A stretch of 64,000 nucleotides of DNA from Hydrangea macrophylla (lineage: Eukaryota > Streptophyta > Magnoliopsida > Cornales > Hydrangeaceae): NCBI GenBank assembly GCA_033977485.1, contig CM066987.1, positions 88,816,588 to 88,880,587 on the forward strand, read 5' to 3'. Below, in pieces: positions 42,577 to 54,524 of this stretch. Under the pieces are notes generated by a model. That model was not told where the DNA came from. It searched no databases and was given only the letters and a program-made list of their open reading frames with translations. Position 1 is the stretch's first letter; each line of letters begins with the position of its first letter. The translations under genes and the position numbers were made by a program.

Positions 42577-43949
42577 TCAAGCATAGTACTTTTTGAGGCG
42601 ATCCATGTTGATTGGCTCTTTGAATTCAACACCGTCGAGGTCCATGAGATAGGTCGCTCCTCCGGAAAGGATAGTTTTGACGATATAAGGACCGACCCAT
42701 TTAGGTTTGAACTTTCCGCATGGATCAAAGATCGGGACTCGCAATTCCTTAAGAACAAGGTCACCCTTGACAATTTTCCTCAGACAAACCCTTTTGTTGA
42801 AAGCACGGGCTATCCTCTTTTGATAGATTCAGACATGGTCGATCGCGGCTAGGCGCTTTTCATCTATGAGGCCGACTCTTCGTATCTTTCTCTTAACCAG
42901 TCGGATTCGGAAAATTCATATTCTGCCATCACGCGCAGTGACAGTAGTTCTATCTCGATTGGAAGTACTGCTTCCATTCCGTATACCAGTGAGTAAGGAG
43001 TCGCTCCTGTAGATATCCTTATCGATGTTCTGTATCCCCAAAGTGTGAATGGTAGCTTTTCGTGCTAGTCTTTGTAGGTATCGACTGATTTTTGCAGTAT
43101 GGCCTTGACATTCTTGTTTGCGGCTTCGACCGCCCCATTGGTTTGAGGTCTGTATGGTGATGACTTATGATAGGTGATTTTGTATTCCTCAAACAGGTCT
43201 CTGACTTCTGCTTTGAAATGACTACCATTATCTGAAATGATCTCATGGGGGACTCCATAGCGACAAATGAGGTTCTTCTTGATGAACTTGGCCACTTCCT
43301 TGGCCCCTAACTTGGTGTAAGATGCAGCTTCTACCCACTTTGTAAAGTAGTCGATGGCCACCAAAATGTATCAATTTCCGTTTGAGGCCTTTGGGACAAT
43401 TTCACCAATGATATCGATACCCCAAGTTGAGAACGGCCATGGGGAGGTCATACTATAGAGCAGAGATGGTTGTACACGCATCATGTTTGCGTGGATCTGG
43501 CACTTGTGGCACCTTCTCACGTATTCACAACAATCTTTCTCCAATGTCATCCAGTAGTACCCTTGTCTTATGAACTTTTTGGCTAGCATGTGACCATTCT
43601 TATGTGGACCGCACACCCCTTCGTGTATTTCTTCCATCATTCTTCTGGCGCACTTTCCGAACAAGCAAGTTAGATTGTGACCATTGTACCCTTTCTTCAA
43701 CAATTTTCCCCCGCAAATGATAAACTGCACTGCGAACCTTTGAACTGCTCTTTTGTCTTTCTCAGAAGATTCTAGGGGATACACTCCCTTTTCTATGAAG
43801 TCCCAAACATCTTGGTACCATGGTGTTTCGTTTTCTTCTTCTTCGATTGTGGCAACCACGTTGAATGAAGGCTTGTATCTTTGCTCAATTACTAAAGGCA
43901 TCATCTTGTCTCCCATAGGAATTTTGATCATGGAGGCTAAGGTAGCCAA
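42577..43949 (-). pseudogene. Tat integrase, multiple stops
   Basis: From 43949 down: an N-terminal segment, zinc domain HHCC (IHEGVCGPH then CHKCQIH), first Asp in WGIDIIGEI, stop at 43371-43373, then KWVEAASYTK, second Asp in IISDNGSHF, third catalytic Glu in GAVEAANKN, stop at 43065-43067, then FTLWGYRTS and GATPYSLVYG, and a C-terminal part with KWVGPYIVK that ends naturally at TGA 42577-42579 (MDRLKKYYA). More stops and frame changes lie between 42800 and 42900. All catalytic residues can be read, but translation would be cut repeatedly. Confidence 0.88.
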
Positions 43950-43961
43950 CGAATTTGCTAG

Positions 43962-44700
43962 CTAGTTCTCTTCCCTAGGCAAGTAGAAGAATGTTATGCT
44001 CTTAAAATGTTTCTTGAGTCCATCGAGATGGTTATGGTAAGGTTTCAACCTCTCTTCTTTCACCTTCCATTCCCCTCTGGCTTGTGACACAATGAGATTT
44101 GAATCTCCGAAGACATCCAACTTTTGAACTCTCAATTCTATGGCCGCTTCCATCCCTAGAATGCACGCCTCGTATTCAGCGGTGTTGTTGGTGGAGTTAT
44201 AATTGAGCTTGACTGCCAGTGGGGTGTGGTCTCCATTTGGTGACACTAGGATCATTCCTACTCCGTAGCCTTTCATGTTGGCTGCTCCATCAAAGTACAA
44301 TTTCCACTGTTCTTCCTTGATTTCCATAATATTCTCGTCTGAGAATGGAAAATCTCCATTTTCTTTAGAATCAATGGCGTGTTCAGCAAGATGTTCAGCT
44401 ATAGTTCTCCCTTTTACCTATTTGCTTGTCACATACTTGATATCGAATTCGGATAGTAGAAGTAACCAACGGGATATACGACCGGTCAGGGTGGGTTTCT
44501 CGAGGAGGTATTTTAGAGGATCCATGCGGGATTTGAGCACAACCGAGAAGGCCAGCATGTAGTGTCTCAGTCGGCGAGTGCACCAAACCAAGGCCCAACA
44601 TGTTTTTTCGAGGGTAGAGTAGTTGAGCTCATACCCAGTCATCCTCTTGCTAAGGTAATATATGGCTTTTTTGGAGTGGCTTTCTTCTCCTTCTTAGGCT
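43962..44700 (-). pseudogene. Tat tandem RNase H domains (gypsy-type remnant plus archaeal-like)
   Basis: The first domain (44418-44700) is a remnant with AMGCMLA, YYLSKRMTGYE, LEKTCWALVW and ISRWLLLLSEFDI. The second (43962-44327) has the archaeal-like RNase H pattern with its catalytic residues: Asp in LYFDGAAN, Glu in NNTAEYEACILG and Asp in FGDSNLIV. Having both is a hallmark of the Tat clade. TAA in the first domain (near 44696) and TAG at 44418-44420 interrupt the frame. Confidence 0.9.
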
Positions 44701-44721
44701 AGCATGCAACCCATGGCATTT

Positions 44722-46287
44722 TTAGAGATAGAGGTAAAGCAATAAGGGCTTATAAGGAGCGGGTGGTGAAAGGACGGGCGGATTTTGAAGGTAGGCTTTT
44801 ATTTTGTCAAAAGTGGATTGGCATTGGTTATCCCATTGGAACTTATCTCCTTTTCTCAACAATCGGAACAAAGGATCACATGTAGTTGTGAGCTTGGAGA
44901 TGAAGCGGCTGATGAATTGGATCCTCCCGAGGAATCCTTTCACTTCTTTTTCATTCTGTGGCTGCGCCATTTCTAGAATTGCCTTGATTTTGGAGGGATC
45001 GACCTCTATCCCTCTCTGTGTGATGAGAAAACCTAGGAGCTTTCCAGAGGTCACACCGAAAGTGCATTTCTTTGGATTCAACCTCATCTTGTACTTGCGC
45101 AACCTTTCAAAAAACTTTTCCAGTGCCACCAGGTGTTCTTCTTTGTCCTTGGACTTCACGATCATGTCATCTACGTATACTTCTACTTCCTTGTGAATCA
45201 TGTCATGCAGCAGAGTGGTGGTAGCTCTTTTGTAGGTTGCTCCAGCATCCTTGAGTCCGAAAGACATTACTCTATAACAGTAAGTTCCCCAAGGTATGGT
45301 GAATGTCGTCTTTTCCCGATCGTCTGGTGCCATTAGAATCTGATTGTACCCCGAAAAGCCATCCATAAATGACAATAGTTCATGTCCTGCGGTGTTATCC
45401 ACCAAGACATCGATGTGGGGAAGCGGGAAGTCATCCTTTGGACTAGCTTTGTTTAGGTCACGGAAGTCGACGCACACACGAACTTTTCCGTTCTTTTTGG
45501 GGACTGGCACGATATTGGCAACCCATTCCGGATACTCAGTAACAATGATGAACCCTACCTTGAATTGTTTCTCCACTTCTTCTTTGACCTTGAGTGCCCA
45601 TTCTGGTCTCATGCGCCTAAGTTTCTGCTTGACGGGTTTAGAATTGGGAATGAGGGGAATGCAATGTTGGACGATGTCGGGATCGACCCCAGGCATGTCC
45701 TCGTAAGACCAAGCAAAAACATCTTTAAGTTCTTTTAATAAGAGAGTCAATTTTTCTTTTTCTTTTTTATTAAGGATTGAGCCAATTTGCACAATTTGTG
45801 GATTATCTATTTTACCTAGGTTAACCGATAAAGTATCTTCGATTATTTTATAAACAGGTGGTTTTTCAATTAGTTGCTTAAGTTCAATCAGGAAATCCTC
45901 AGAGGGATCTGTGCATTCACAAGTATTAGACACAGAGAAGTAAGCGGAATCGTCTTTCATTTCATTTATGATAGGTGGAGTGATTACATTAGACAGTGGT
46001 GGGCTTACAGCAGCCGACTCTGGTACATACTCGATAATTGGAAGTACAGACTTCGGGGGAACAGGGAATTGGGAGACACAGACAGATGACTCTACAACCT
46101 GGTTGCTCAGACCCTCCTCAGTTGGCATGATCTGATCATCTTGGCTCTTGGCCCTCTTTCCTTCTTTCTCTTCAGCGAATTCTTCCCACATTTTCTCGAT
46201 CGCTTCGGTGTCCAGGTATTCAACCAATCTTCCTCTAGAGCTTTGACAGGTTCTTCTGGATAGAACGGATCTTGTTAGGGGGGCCAT
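44722..46287 (-). CDS. Tat reverse transcriptase (521-residue open stretch)
   Basis: This reads from a variable linker (residues 1-190) into RT: VFAWSYEDMPGVD, VRVCVDFRDLN, DFPLPHIDVLVDN, MDGFSGYNQI, TTFTIPWGTYCYRVMSFGL and the catalytic VYVDDMIVKS, then the LLGFLITQRGIEVDP block and the connection toward RNase H. It is the best preserved part of the element, but its frame differs from protease upstream and from RNase H downstream (frameshift near 44725), so it cannot be made as part of the normal polyprotein. Confidence 0.92.
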   Translation of the reverse strand: MAPLTRSVLSRRTCQSSRGRLVEYLDTEAIEKMWEEFAEEKEGKRAKSQDDQIMPTEEGLSNQVVESSVCVSQFPVPPKSVLPIIEYVPESAAVSPPLSNVITPPIINEMKDDSAYFSVSNTCECTDPSEDFLIELKQLIEKPPVYKIIEDTLSVNLGKIDNPQIVQIGSILNKKEKEKLTLLLKELKDVFAWSYEDMPGVDPDIVQHCIPLIPNSKPVKQKLRRMRPEWALKVKEEVEKQFKVGFIIVTEYPEWVANIVPVPKKNGKVRVCVDFRDLNKASPKDDFPLPHIDVLVDNTAGHELLSFMDGFSGYNQILMAPDDREKTTFTIPWGTYCYRVMSFGLKDAGATYKRATTTLLHDMIHKEVEVYVDDMIVKSKDKEEHLVALEKFFERLRKYKMRLNPKKCTFGVTSGKLLGFLITQRGIEVDPSKIKAILEMAQPQNEKEVKGFLGRIQFISRFISKLTTTCDPLFRLLRKGDKFQWDNQCQSTFDKIKAYLQNPPVLSPPAPYKPLLLYLYL

Positions 46288-46382
46288 TCGCAGTCGGCGA
46301 AGATTTTCAACCCGGGGTACCTTTTTTCAGTGGCCTGATGGATCCAAGGTTCAGGGAACCTAAAATAGGGGAAATCAACCCC

Positions 46383-47520
46383 TTATTTGATGAATTGCCC
46401 ATTCAAGGTTTTGCAGTATGGTGGGAGACTCCTCACACTTTTCTTCCATGGCCTCTGCAGCTCGACATCTTTTTCAGTGGGCTTGTACCCCAACCCAAAA
46501 GTGCCTTGTTGCCCTTTGATCTGAGGGAACTCACGAATCTCTTGTTGGCGTCGGCCCAATCCCATTCCAGGGAAGTAGTTCATTTTGCGGACGATGTTGA
46601 CAACTACAGAGTGGATTTCGGGGAACCTGTCTTCATCATTGATCATGTGGACTTCTTCCATGAAGAATCCCCCAATTTCTCCTTCTTCTAGCTCAGGTAT
46701 TTGGATTTCAAAGATGGGAACGTAGTTTGGAAAGGCTTCATTACCCCAACTATTGCCGAGGATGATTCTTACCTCCTCATGAATGTACTTGATCATTTGA
46801 TGCACAGTGGATGATACAGCTTTGTTGACATGTAGCCAAGGCCTTCCGATCAACAAATTGAATGAGGCAGGTATGTCCATAACTTGAAAGATTTCAGTGC
46901 TAACCAAAGATCCTACCCGGATTTGGAGAGAAACAGTCCCCATCACATTTTTCTTGGTGTTATCGTAGGCCCTCACGGATTGCACAGATGGTGTGATGTC
47001 AAGGATGTTGACCCCCAAAGCGGTGGCAGTCCTTAGAGCACAAACATTTAGGGCGGAGCCTGAATCGACCAGACAGAATGACACCTGATGTCCCTTACAT
47101 CCAACAGTGATGTACAAAGCTTTATTATGTGTATACCCTTCCGGTGGCAGGTCTTCATCAGAGAATGTAATGATTGGGTCAGGGGTAAGTGCACCCAAGA
47201 AAGCCACCATGTCTTCCGGTGCAGCGTCGATGGGGACCTCAATTCCAGCCAAGGCATTCAACACAGTTTGCCTATGCTTTTAGGATGTTACTATGATGTC
47301 CCACATCGAAAGATGCGCTTGGGTTTTCTTCAACTGCTTTATCAACTCATTGTCTTCTTCGATGATCTCATCCATTTTTCCCTTCCCCTTGTCTTTGACC
47401 GGACTTTTTTCGATTATTTTAGTGGTAGGCTGTGGAGGCTGATAATGACGGCCTGACCTAGTCAGATGATCAATCTCAGCAGGAGTAGGTCCTTCTACAG
47501 TCCCATCTTCTTTGAACTAG
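46383..47520 (-). pseudogene. Tat protease followed by a G-patch domain
   Basis: The frame at 46383-47264 holds the aspartic protease with CLVDSGSALNV and LLIGRPWLH, then a G-patch (MNYFPGMGLGRRQQ ... GTFGLGYKPTEKD) typical of Ogre/Tat polyproteins and thought to bind nucleic acid. Upstream in the same frame are a Lys-rich linker and stops near 47283 and 47517, where relatives are open. Confidence 0.85.
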
Positions 47521-47594
47521 TCACAATCTATTTCCACAAATGGTTTCTCCGGCTCGTTCCAGATAGAGTCATCGCTTTCATTGTTGGGATCATA

Positions 47595-49065
47595 TCATTT
47601 GAGGTCCACTACCCCTAGATTGTGTTCTTCCAAGAAGAATAGATCTTGTTCATCAGCCAGCTGTTGCTGCCACTCATCATCTCCTCCTTCAATCAGATGA
47701 ATTCCCACAAATTCTGGGATGTCAATGAAAGGTAAAGGTTGACCTAAGGGGGTGACATAGGCAGCAGGGTTGATGGATACATGGTTGGATTCAATAAGGC
47801 TGATATTTTGGTAGTTTGGTAGAGGATTTTGAGTGATATGGGGCTGCTTGGGAGGTGGCTCAATGATATTCTGGTCAATAAGGTCTTGGATATCATGGCG
47901 AAGGCGCATGCAATCATCGGTGTTGTGGCCAAGGGCTTGGTGGTAGGTGCATCTTTTAGACATATCGCAGTTCAGCGGGATGGGGTATTTCGAGGCTGGA
48001 TTAGTTGGAGGTGGCCCTTTTTAAGGAGGCGATCTAAGGCCGAGGATAGGGGGATTTCTAATTTGGCGAATTTGCGAGGAGGCTTCCTCAGGAAAGGGCG
48101 ATTAGAGGAGTTAGCTTGGTTGGGGGGTTGGTACGGCCTAGGAGGGTAAGCCATAGGTTGACTGCTAAGGGCATTAACATCCGAAGGGTTGCGGGAGTAG
48201 TTGGGCCTTTTTGACTGACTCGGAGGCTCTTCTTTTTTGATCTTTCCTTCCCTGATGGCAACTTCGATTCGAGTTCCAACTTCAAACAATTCCTCAAAGG
48301 TGGAGATGGACTGGTAAAACAATTTCTCATGGTAGAGCGGTTGCAGATTCCGGATTAGCATCCTCACCTGTTCTTTCTCAATCGGTCGGTGGGTCATTTG
48401 GGCCACTTTGTTCCTCCACCTGCTCAAGAAAGCAGCAAAGGATTCATTGTTGTTCTGCCGAGTAGTTCTCAAATCCCTGACTGTAACATCTAACTCTTGA
48501 TTATAAGAATAGTGATCGACGAAGACTCGAACAATGTCTTCCCATGCCCGGGTTTTGGAGGCTTCCAAGGTTAGGAACCATGATAGTGCAGACTTTGCAA
48601 GAGTTTGTGGGAACAACATTGCAATGTGCTCGTGGGTACAGCCCTTGGATTGAAAGATGCTCATACATAGCTTCACGTGACTTTTCGGATTCCCAGTTCT
48701 ATCAAAACGGTCGAGGGCAGGCATCTTGAAGTTCTCTGGTAGTTTCAGCTTAATAGGCTCAAAAAGGCCTTCCAAATCTAGCATGTAATCATCAACCCCT
48801 TTGCTTTTCCTCAGTACACTTTCCAGCTTATCAACCTTATTCATTTTCTCTTGGAGCTTTTTCTCATATGCAAACGGTGGGACCCCTTGAAACCAGTCTT
48901 CCTCCCCGTTGTTCTCATGTAGGGGTGGTTCAAACCCCGGTGGAGGTTACGGCCGCTGCTGCTTCAATTCTTCCATGAACTTCAAAACTTGGGCTAGGCT
49001 TTCGGATTGCTGACTTATGGTTGCTCCTAGCTGTCTGACTGATTCTGACCAAACGATTATCTGAA
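47595..49065 (-). pseudogene. Tat gag
   Basis: The capsid-like core is at 47972-48844 (LKLPENFKMPALDRFD, LSWFLTLE, RTTRQNNNESFAAFLSRWR, VRMLIRNLQP). It extends upstream in frame to about 49065 (QLGATISQQSESL, FAYEKKLQEK), interrupted by one TAA near 48950. The zinc-finger-like segment CTYHQALGHNTDDCMRLRH is in another frame at 47595-47963, so a frameshift lies near 47965. This C-H-H-C pattern is typical of Tat gag. Confidence 0.88.
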
Positions 49066-50206
49066 CTTCTGACCTAGGACGAAGATCCTAGTTGCTGGCT
49101 TTGAGAATCTATAGTGACCTTACAGATTCGAGAGGATTTGTATCAGATTTTAACAATGATGACTTTAGATAGACAAATGATAGTGATGTTAACAGATGTG
49201 AACTGACTCGTGTAAGACTGACCGAGACAGTGCGTGCAGACCGATAGGAATGGTGTATGTAAATGAGACAAACACGCGGATGTAAGCCCTAATCTATATG
49301 ATGCTCCTATTTTTAACAGATAACAATTAAACAACTAAGGTCCTAACCATATAGAGTGTGCCAACTTTACTTTCTAGTATGATCACCAAGGGATAACATG
49401 TGAGTTCCTAGGGTTTTATGAAGGCTTCTAGGAGAGACTGGGCATTTCTGGTTGGTTTGGACAGAGTTTATGGGGGAAACTGGTTAATATGGTTATATAT
49501 GGGATATCTGGATAGAGTTTCTGGGAGAAACAGGTTAATATGGTTATATCTGGGATATCTGGACAGAGTTTCTGGGAGAAATAGGTTAATACAGCGGGAG
49601 CATGTGATGATGGTAATCATACTGTCTAGCAGGTTTTTATACTCCTATGTCTTAGGACCGATAAACAAGGTTTGCGGTGTATATCTTTGTGAGCATGGAG
49701 CAGACATCCTTGTCATGGTGCCTAGGTAGGTCTACTCAATGTGATCACATGTGAGTGATTGCCTTGGGAATCATAAGAAAGAGGTTCTGTTTTATGCCAC
49801 ATAAGCATCTACACCACGCAGGTAATCCCGTCAGGGCATATAGCAGTTATATCACATTGTCCTATCTGAAAAGATAAATGAACAGTCCTATGAAAGGTTT
49901 TACAGGAATTTATATACAAAAGGCTGGGTTTAGTCAAAGAGGGTCCGTTGACAAGAGTTCTGATATACCGTCAGAGAGATAGTGCGGAGGTTTTTACTCT
50001 TTTTAATATACCTTGGAAGGTACAGTATCAACGGTGACTTGTGCCCTGGCACAACAAGACCTGAACAATGTACGCGTCGCGTTTCAGACACAGTCGGAGG
50101 GGAAATGCAGAAGTGCAATGCGGTGAACCAAACACAGTAAAGAGATGATTTTAAGGATGCTTCTTATGAGTCAAACCTCTGTATTATTTTGTTTTGAAAA
50201 TAAATA
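49066..50206 (-). other. Tat 5' leader with a 58-bp tandem repeat
   Basis: About 1.1 kb between PBS and gag. A unit with GGTTAATATGGTTATAT and GATATCTGGA(T/C)AGAGTTT repeats three times at about 49460-49595. No coding sequence recognised; no extra ORF upstream of gag is evident. Confidence 0.65.
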
Positions 50207-50224
50207 TCCCCAGCAGAGTCGCCA
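50207..50224 (-). promoter_or_regulatory. Tat primer binding site
   Basis: The minus strand reads TGGCGACTCTGCTGGGGA three bases inside the LTR, the PBS form seen in Ogre/Tat elements (tRNA-Arg type). Confidence 0.88.
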
Positions 50225-50227
50225 GAT

Positions 50228-53200
50228 TGTGGACACGCGGCCTCCGTGAGCCCACTCTTTTTGGCTTTGGTTTTGGTTTTGGTTTTGAGATTGTTTTGAA
50301 GAAAACAAGGTCTGTTGAAAATAGATACAGAGTCGCCACTTGGTCTTTAAGGAATCAAGAAACCTAATTTTGACTCACCCAAACGGATAAAGGACACCGG
50401 CCCTTCATAATCAAAGAACTTGGCTCGGGGTTTTGGTACGAGAGAGGAAGGAGACTTGGTCACGACTAAAACACCCTCAACTCGCCCCGCCTCTCGACGG
50501 GCCTCATTTAGCATCCAAAAAATCATCTTTTACTATGTTTGGTTCGACAATTAATACTATGATAGTATATTACATTTCATAAGAAAATTGAAATAGAAGA
50601 TCAAAAGATAAGATATCATTCATAAGATCTTAGCCAAATATCACACAATGCAAAGGTGAAAGATCACACAAATAAACCTAGGAAAAATCGTCTAATCATG
50701 TATCAAGTAATCAAGTTTCCCTAATCTAAAGGGGACATGAATTGTTCTTGAAAAAAATAATCAAAGAGATCAAAATATGCTTAGCAAGCTAGAATGATGC
50801 ATGTTAATCTTTGAGAAAAGAAGACCTCTCAATCCCCGGGACGGATGAGAAAGGAAGAATTGATTGAGGGGAAGCATGAACGTGTGATCATGATCATTCC
50901 TTATAATCTTCTTAGATTAGGAGTTTCAAAAAACCCAAATCTTGCATGAATGCAATGTATGATCCTAGAATGTGCATATGTTGTAGTGTGTTTGTGTACA
51001 TGGACTTTCTAAAGTGGCTTAGAAGTCTAAGATATTCATGAATGCATGAAGAAAATCATCATAGAATATGTACAAATATGGTATGGACCACTTCCTAAGA
51101 CATGAACAAATTTGGAGTACATGAAACTATCAAATCAAAGAATTAAAGTAAAAGTATGTTTGCTGTGAATAGTGGACAGAACAGTAACATGATCTTTTGA
51201 AAATTGGAAAGAGGGGTTAGGAGTGTTTTCAATGCATGATTTTTTATGGCGATCTTTATTATTGTGTCTAGAACACAACCCAAAAAGCCACTCTTTAATA
51301 ACTATCACAGATTGAGATAAATCACATAAACAATAGAGGTCATTCAGAAACAGAGTCCGTACTGTCGACTGAAATGTTAGAAAATCTTAGAAACTGAAAA
51401 CAAACGATCTAGAGGCCCATATTATACAGAAAGTTCCTTAAGACATTTAAGTTTAAAGGAAAAATAAGTTGGGACCACTCGTTTTGGAAAATTTATCTGG
51501 AAAAACAAGTTGAAAGCCAACCAAGCTGCTGTGACAGTAAAAACAGAATATCTGGAGAGAATGTTTGGGCCTAAATGGACCACTTCCAAGTATTTCCAAG
51601 TCAAACCAAAAATCATGGGTATTATATAATGAGTTTGGAAGACTTTCCAAGTGGTCTTGCATCTATACCTTGAGTATTGAACTCGGAATAATTCTTTGAA
51701 ATCAAATAACTCACTTTTTTGAAGATTTTTGAGAGAAATAAGGTTTACTTCTTGGAATCGCAATATTGGGGTTTTTAGAGGGGTTTTGAAATAGGGGTTT
51801 TGAAAGTATATTTTCAGCACTTAAATGGAGATTATAACCACTTGAAATGTCAACATTTGAACTCATATCAAGAACCTCCAAGATTGTTGGAGACATTGTT
51901 TCATTTTGGAAATAACCTCAAGAAGACATGGGGATGTATTGAGGTTGAAATCATCATCTATCAAACATGTTTTTGAGGTCAAGAGCTACTATCCATAAGG
52001 ATTCACTAACCTCAAACTTCATGTCATCATCTAGATGATGATAGACTAGTAAGTAATCAAGAAAAAAGAAAAGAAATGAGATAAGAGGAGATGAACATCA
52101 AAGTAAACAAACAAGTATATAAACAATCAATAGATGATATTCAATGATGTATTGGACTTGTAGCTTGGTGTTTCACTCATATATGGTGACATTAGACATG
52201 GAAGTAGCTTCCTCTCTCTTAAATGCTCACTAAAATGGTGGTTGGGTGTATTGAATATGACGTAAATGGAAGTAATGAAGTAAAAACAAAGTTTGGAACT
52301 CACTTTCTTGTTTGAAAATCAAAGAAGGAAGCTTCTTTTCTCTCTATTCTAACCTTATCTCTACAACTTTCTCTCCAAAACTTTTCAAAGCTTACACTTG
52401 ACCCCCCCCAAAATGAGAAGTTAAAGGGGGTTTATATAGGCCAATTTGGGGTGGTTTTGGGGTTTTAGAAGTACTCCCATTAGTCCCAAACATCAGTGAA
52501 CATAGAACTATGTCGTTTTGGTTTTCAATTAATCAAAATGAACTCCCAAAAGAAATTACAAAAAAACACCATTCTGGAGCCGCGGCGGCAGTGGGACACT
52601 GCCGCGGCGGCACTGCTCCTCATTCGTCCAGATAATCCTTTTTAGGCCCCAGAAGTTCCGGTATTCGCAAAAGGCCCTATTTCGTCCGAAATTCACAAAA
52701 AATGCATACGAACTGCAAATTGAGGTTGTGATATCCCGTTGGAAATATAATGGAGTCTACTTTACATAAAAAATAGTTCGGAGATAGGTCACTTTGAAAA
52801 GTTTTGCGGTATTCGTGATAAAAGCCGATTTGATCGCCTTTTTCACCTTCGGAAATTCATAATAAAATTGTTTGAAATCCAAAAATTATGTGCGGCATAC
52901 CGTTGGAAAGCTATTGACCTCTAGTATCCATGAAAAATGTTTAAAAAATAATATGGTGCTCCGATTTCAAAGTCAACTTTTGGTCAAACTGGTCAAACCT
53001 GGGATTCCCGGGAAGTTCTAGAAACCTCTGGGAACTCCAGGAGCCGACGTTTTCATTCGATTTTCTTTTGAAACTCATTTTAATACTTTCTACATGATCT
53101 AGAATGATCCTGAAACTTTTCAGCGAATTTGGACGATTTCGGTCAAACTTGGTCAAACTTGGTCAAACCGGTCAACAAGGACTTTCTGGGAACTTCCGAG

Positions 53201-53466
53201 ACTTCTGAGGGTCTCTGGGAGCTGATGATTTCATCTAATTTTGCTTCAAAATTCATTTTTAGTACCTTTTTATGACGTAGCATGTTTCCAGAGCTTTTGG
53301 TCCAAATCTGGGAGTGTTTGGGCTTTCAAAGGCTCTTTGGTCATTCTGAGCATTTTGAGAGATAGAACCAACTTCCAAGAGTCCTTTTTGAGTCTTTTTC
53401 AATCATTGTGAACCACCAAGCTATGGGTCTCCTAAATTTGATAGCCGACAAAATGAGGTGTCTACA
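50228..53466 (-). repeat. Tat 5' LTR (3.24 kb)
   Basis: The plus strand runs from TGTGGACAC to GTGTCTACA, so the LTR has inverted ends and TG/CA termini. The inner end has the GAGTCGCCACTTGGT block common to Ogre LTRs. A TATA box lies at 52431. No second copy was found in the window; the boundary rests on the terminal inverted repeat and the adjacent PBS. Confidence 0.82.
52431..52438 (-). promoter_or_regulatory. Tat LTR TATA box
   Basis: The minus strand reads TATATAAA within GGCCTATATAAACCCCC, a canonical TATA box for minus-strand transcription, about 1 kb into the LTR. Confidence 0.65.
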
Positions 53467-54510
53467 AGCGCAAAATGACAGAATCGGATTCGGTGAAAAC
53501 TCTTGAGGGCACCGGAGGTAAAAATGGTTTAAGAGAGAATGAGAGATCAAGAGAAATTGAATCATTCACATACATATATCCACTTCATTCCGATCAAAAA
53601 CCGGATAGTCAAAGATTACTGAGGCACCAGGTTTATAAAGTCAAATGCTGTGTCTTCTAGTGTTCAATAGGTGACAGGACAGTCAATATCTATTATGTCA
53701 TGAGCATTCACTTGTAGTTAAAATTCATTCATCTATTACAATTTAAAAAAAAATATATTGAAAATACATAAATATCATGAATTTTCATAAAGTGACATAC
53801 ATTTTCATAGAGTAGCAGACATTGCATAATTTTATAGCAGTTGCAGCTGGATCCAATACTTTCATAGCCGAGACCTTTTCGAATAAGCTCCGAAACCTCA
53901 CCAATTGCCCAAAAGCTCCATGTTAACTGTGTCAGGACTTGACCTCGCCACGACCCCTTTGCTCGGGACCACCAAGTTTACGTCGATCCCCCTGCTCAGG
54001 ATCCATATGTCACATATATCTCTCCCGCAGCGGTTGTCAAGAAAATTTTTCCCATGTTTGGGACAATCATATTCACTTTCAACTTCAGGTATAAATCCCC
54101 AGGCGGCGTCCCAATTCACTTTCAACTTCAGGTATAAGTCCCCAGATGGCATCCCAATTCAATTCAGCATCAGGTGTAAGACCCTAAGCGGCATCCCAGT
54201 TAACTCCAACATCAGTCATGGGGCCCGAAGCGGCATTCAGTTCACATTCAAGGTTTCATTGCCAACACAGAGGGCAAATGCCTTGATCTGTGGGAACGAC
54301 ATATGGACCATCTGCATACGCATCCAAATGTTGATCCTATAGCAGAAGAAGACGCAGAGACAATGACAAAGACTTTCCTCAAATTTTGCAGAAAAGTTTT
54401 AGAGAGGACATACTAGAGGAGGGTTCAATGAAGAAATACCTTGCCTAAGGATCAAGCCCGCAAAAATAAGGTGTCTTTGATCTTTGCCATGATTTTCTTC
54501 GCAAATCGGA
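53467..54510 (+). other. 3' internal part of a second Tat element, with a 45-bp tandem repeat
   Basis: Between the first Tat LTR and the next polypurine tract lies non-coding sequence with four to five units of TTCA(A)CTTCAGGTATAA...CCCCAG(G/A)(C/T)GGC(G/A)TCCCAATT at about 54070-54235. Such repeats are common just before the 3' LTR of Tat elements. Confidence 0.6.
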
Positions 54511-54524
54511 CAAAGAGGGGCAGT
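54511..54524 (+). promoter_or_regulatory. Second Tat element polypurine tract
   Basis: CAAAGAGGGGCAGT lies directly before TGTAGACAC. The AAAGAGGGGCAG form is typical of Ogre/Tat polypurine tracts. Confidence 0.78.

Larger units (their letters stand above)
36759..53466 (-). mobile_element. Tat/Ogre-lineage Ty3/Gypsy element (3' LTR not found)
   Basis: The minus-strand polyprotein (42577-49065), dual RNase H, G-patch after protease, PBS TGGCGACTCTGCTGGGGA, 3.2-kb 5' LTR and an antisense ORF beyond integrase together identify the Tat/Ogre lineage. The 5' end is sharp at 53466. The 3' LTR and its polypurine tract are not seen; the element either lost them or extends left past the Copia insertion. 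I set the left limit at the antisense ORF, which is an inference. The 36969-40828 segment is a later insertion. Confidence 0.82.
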
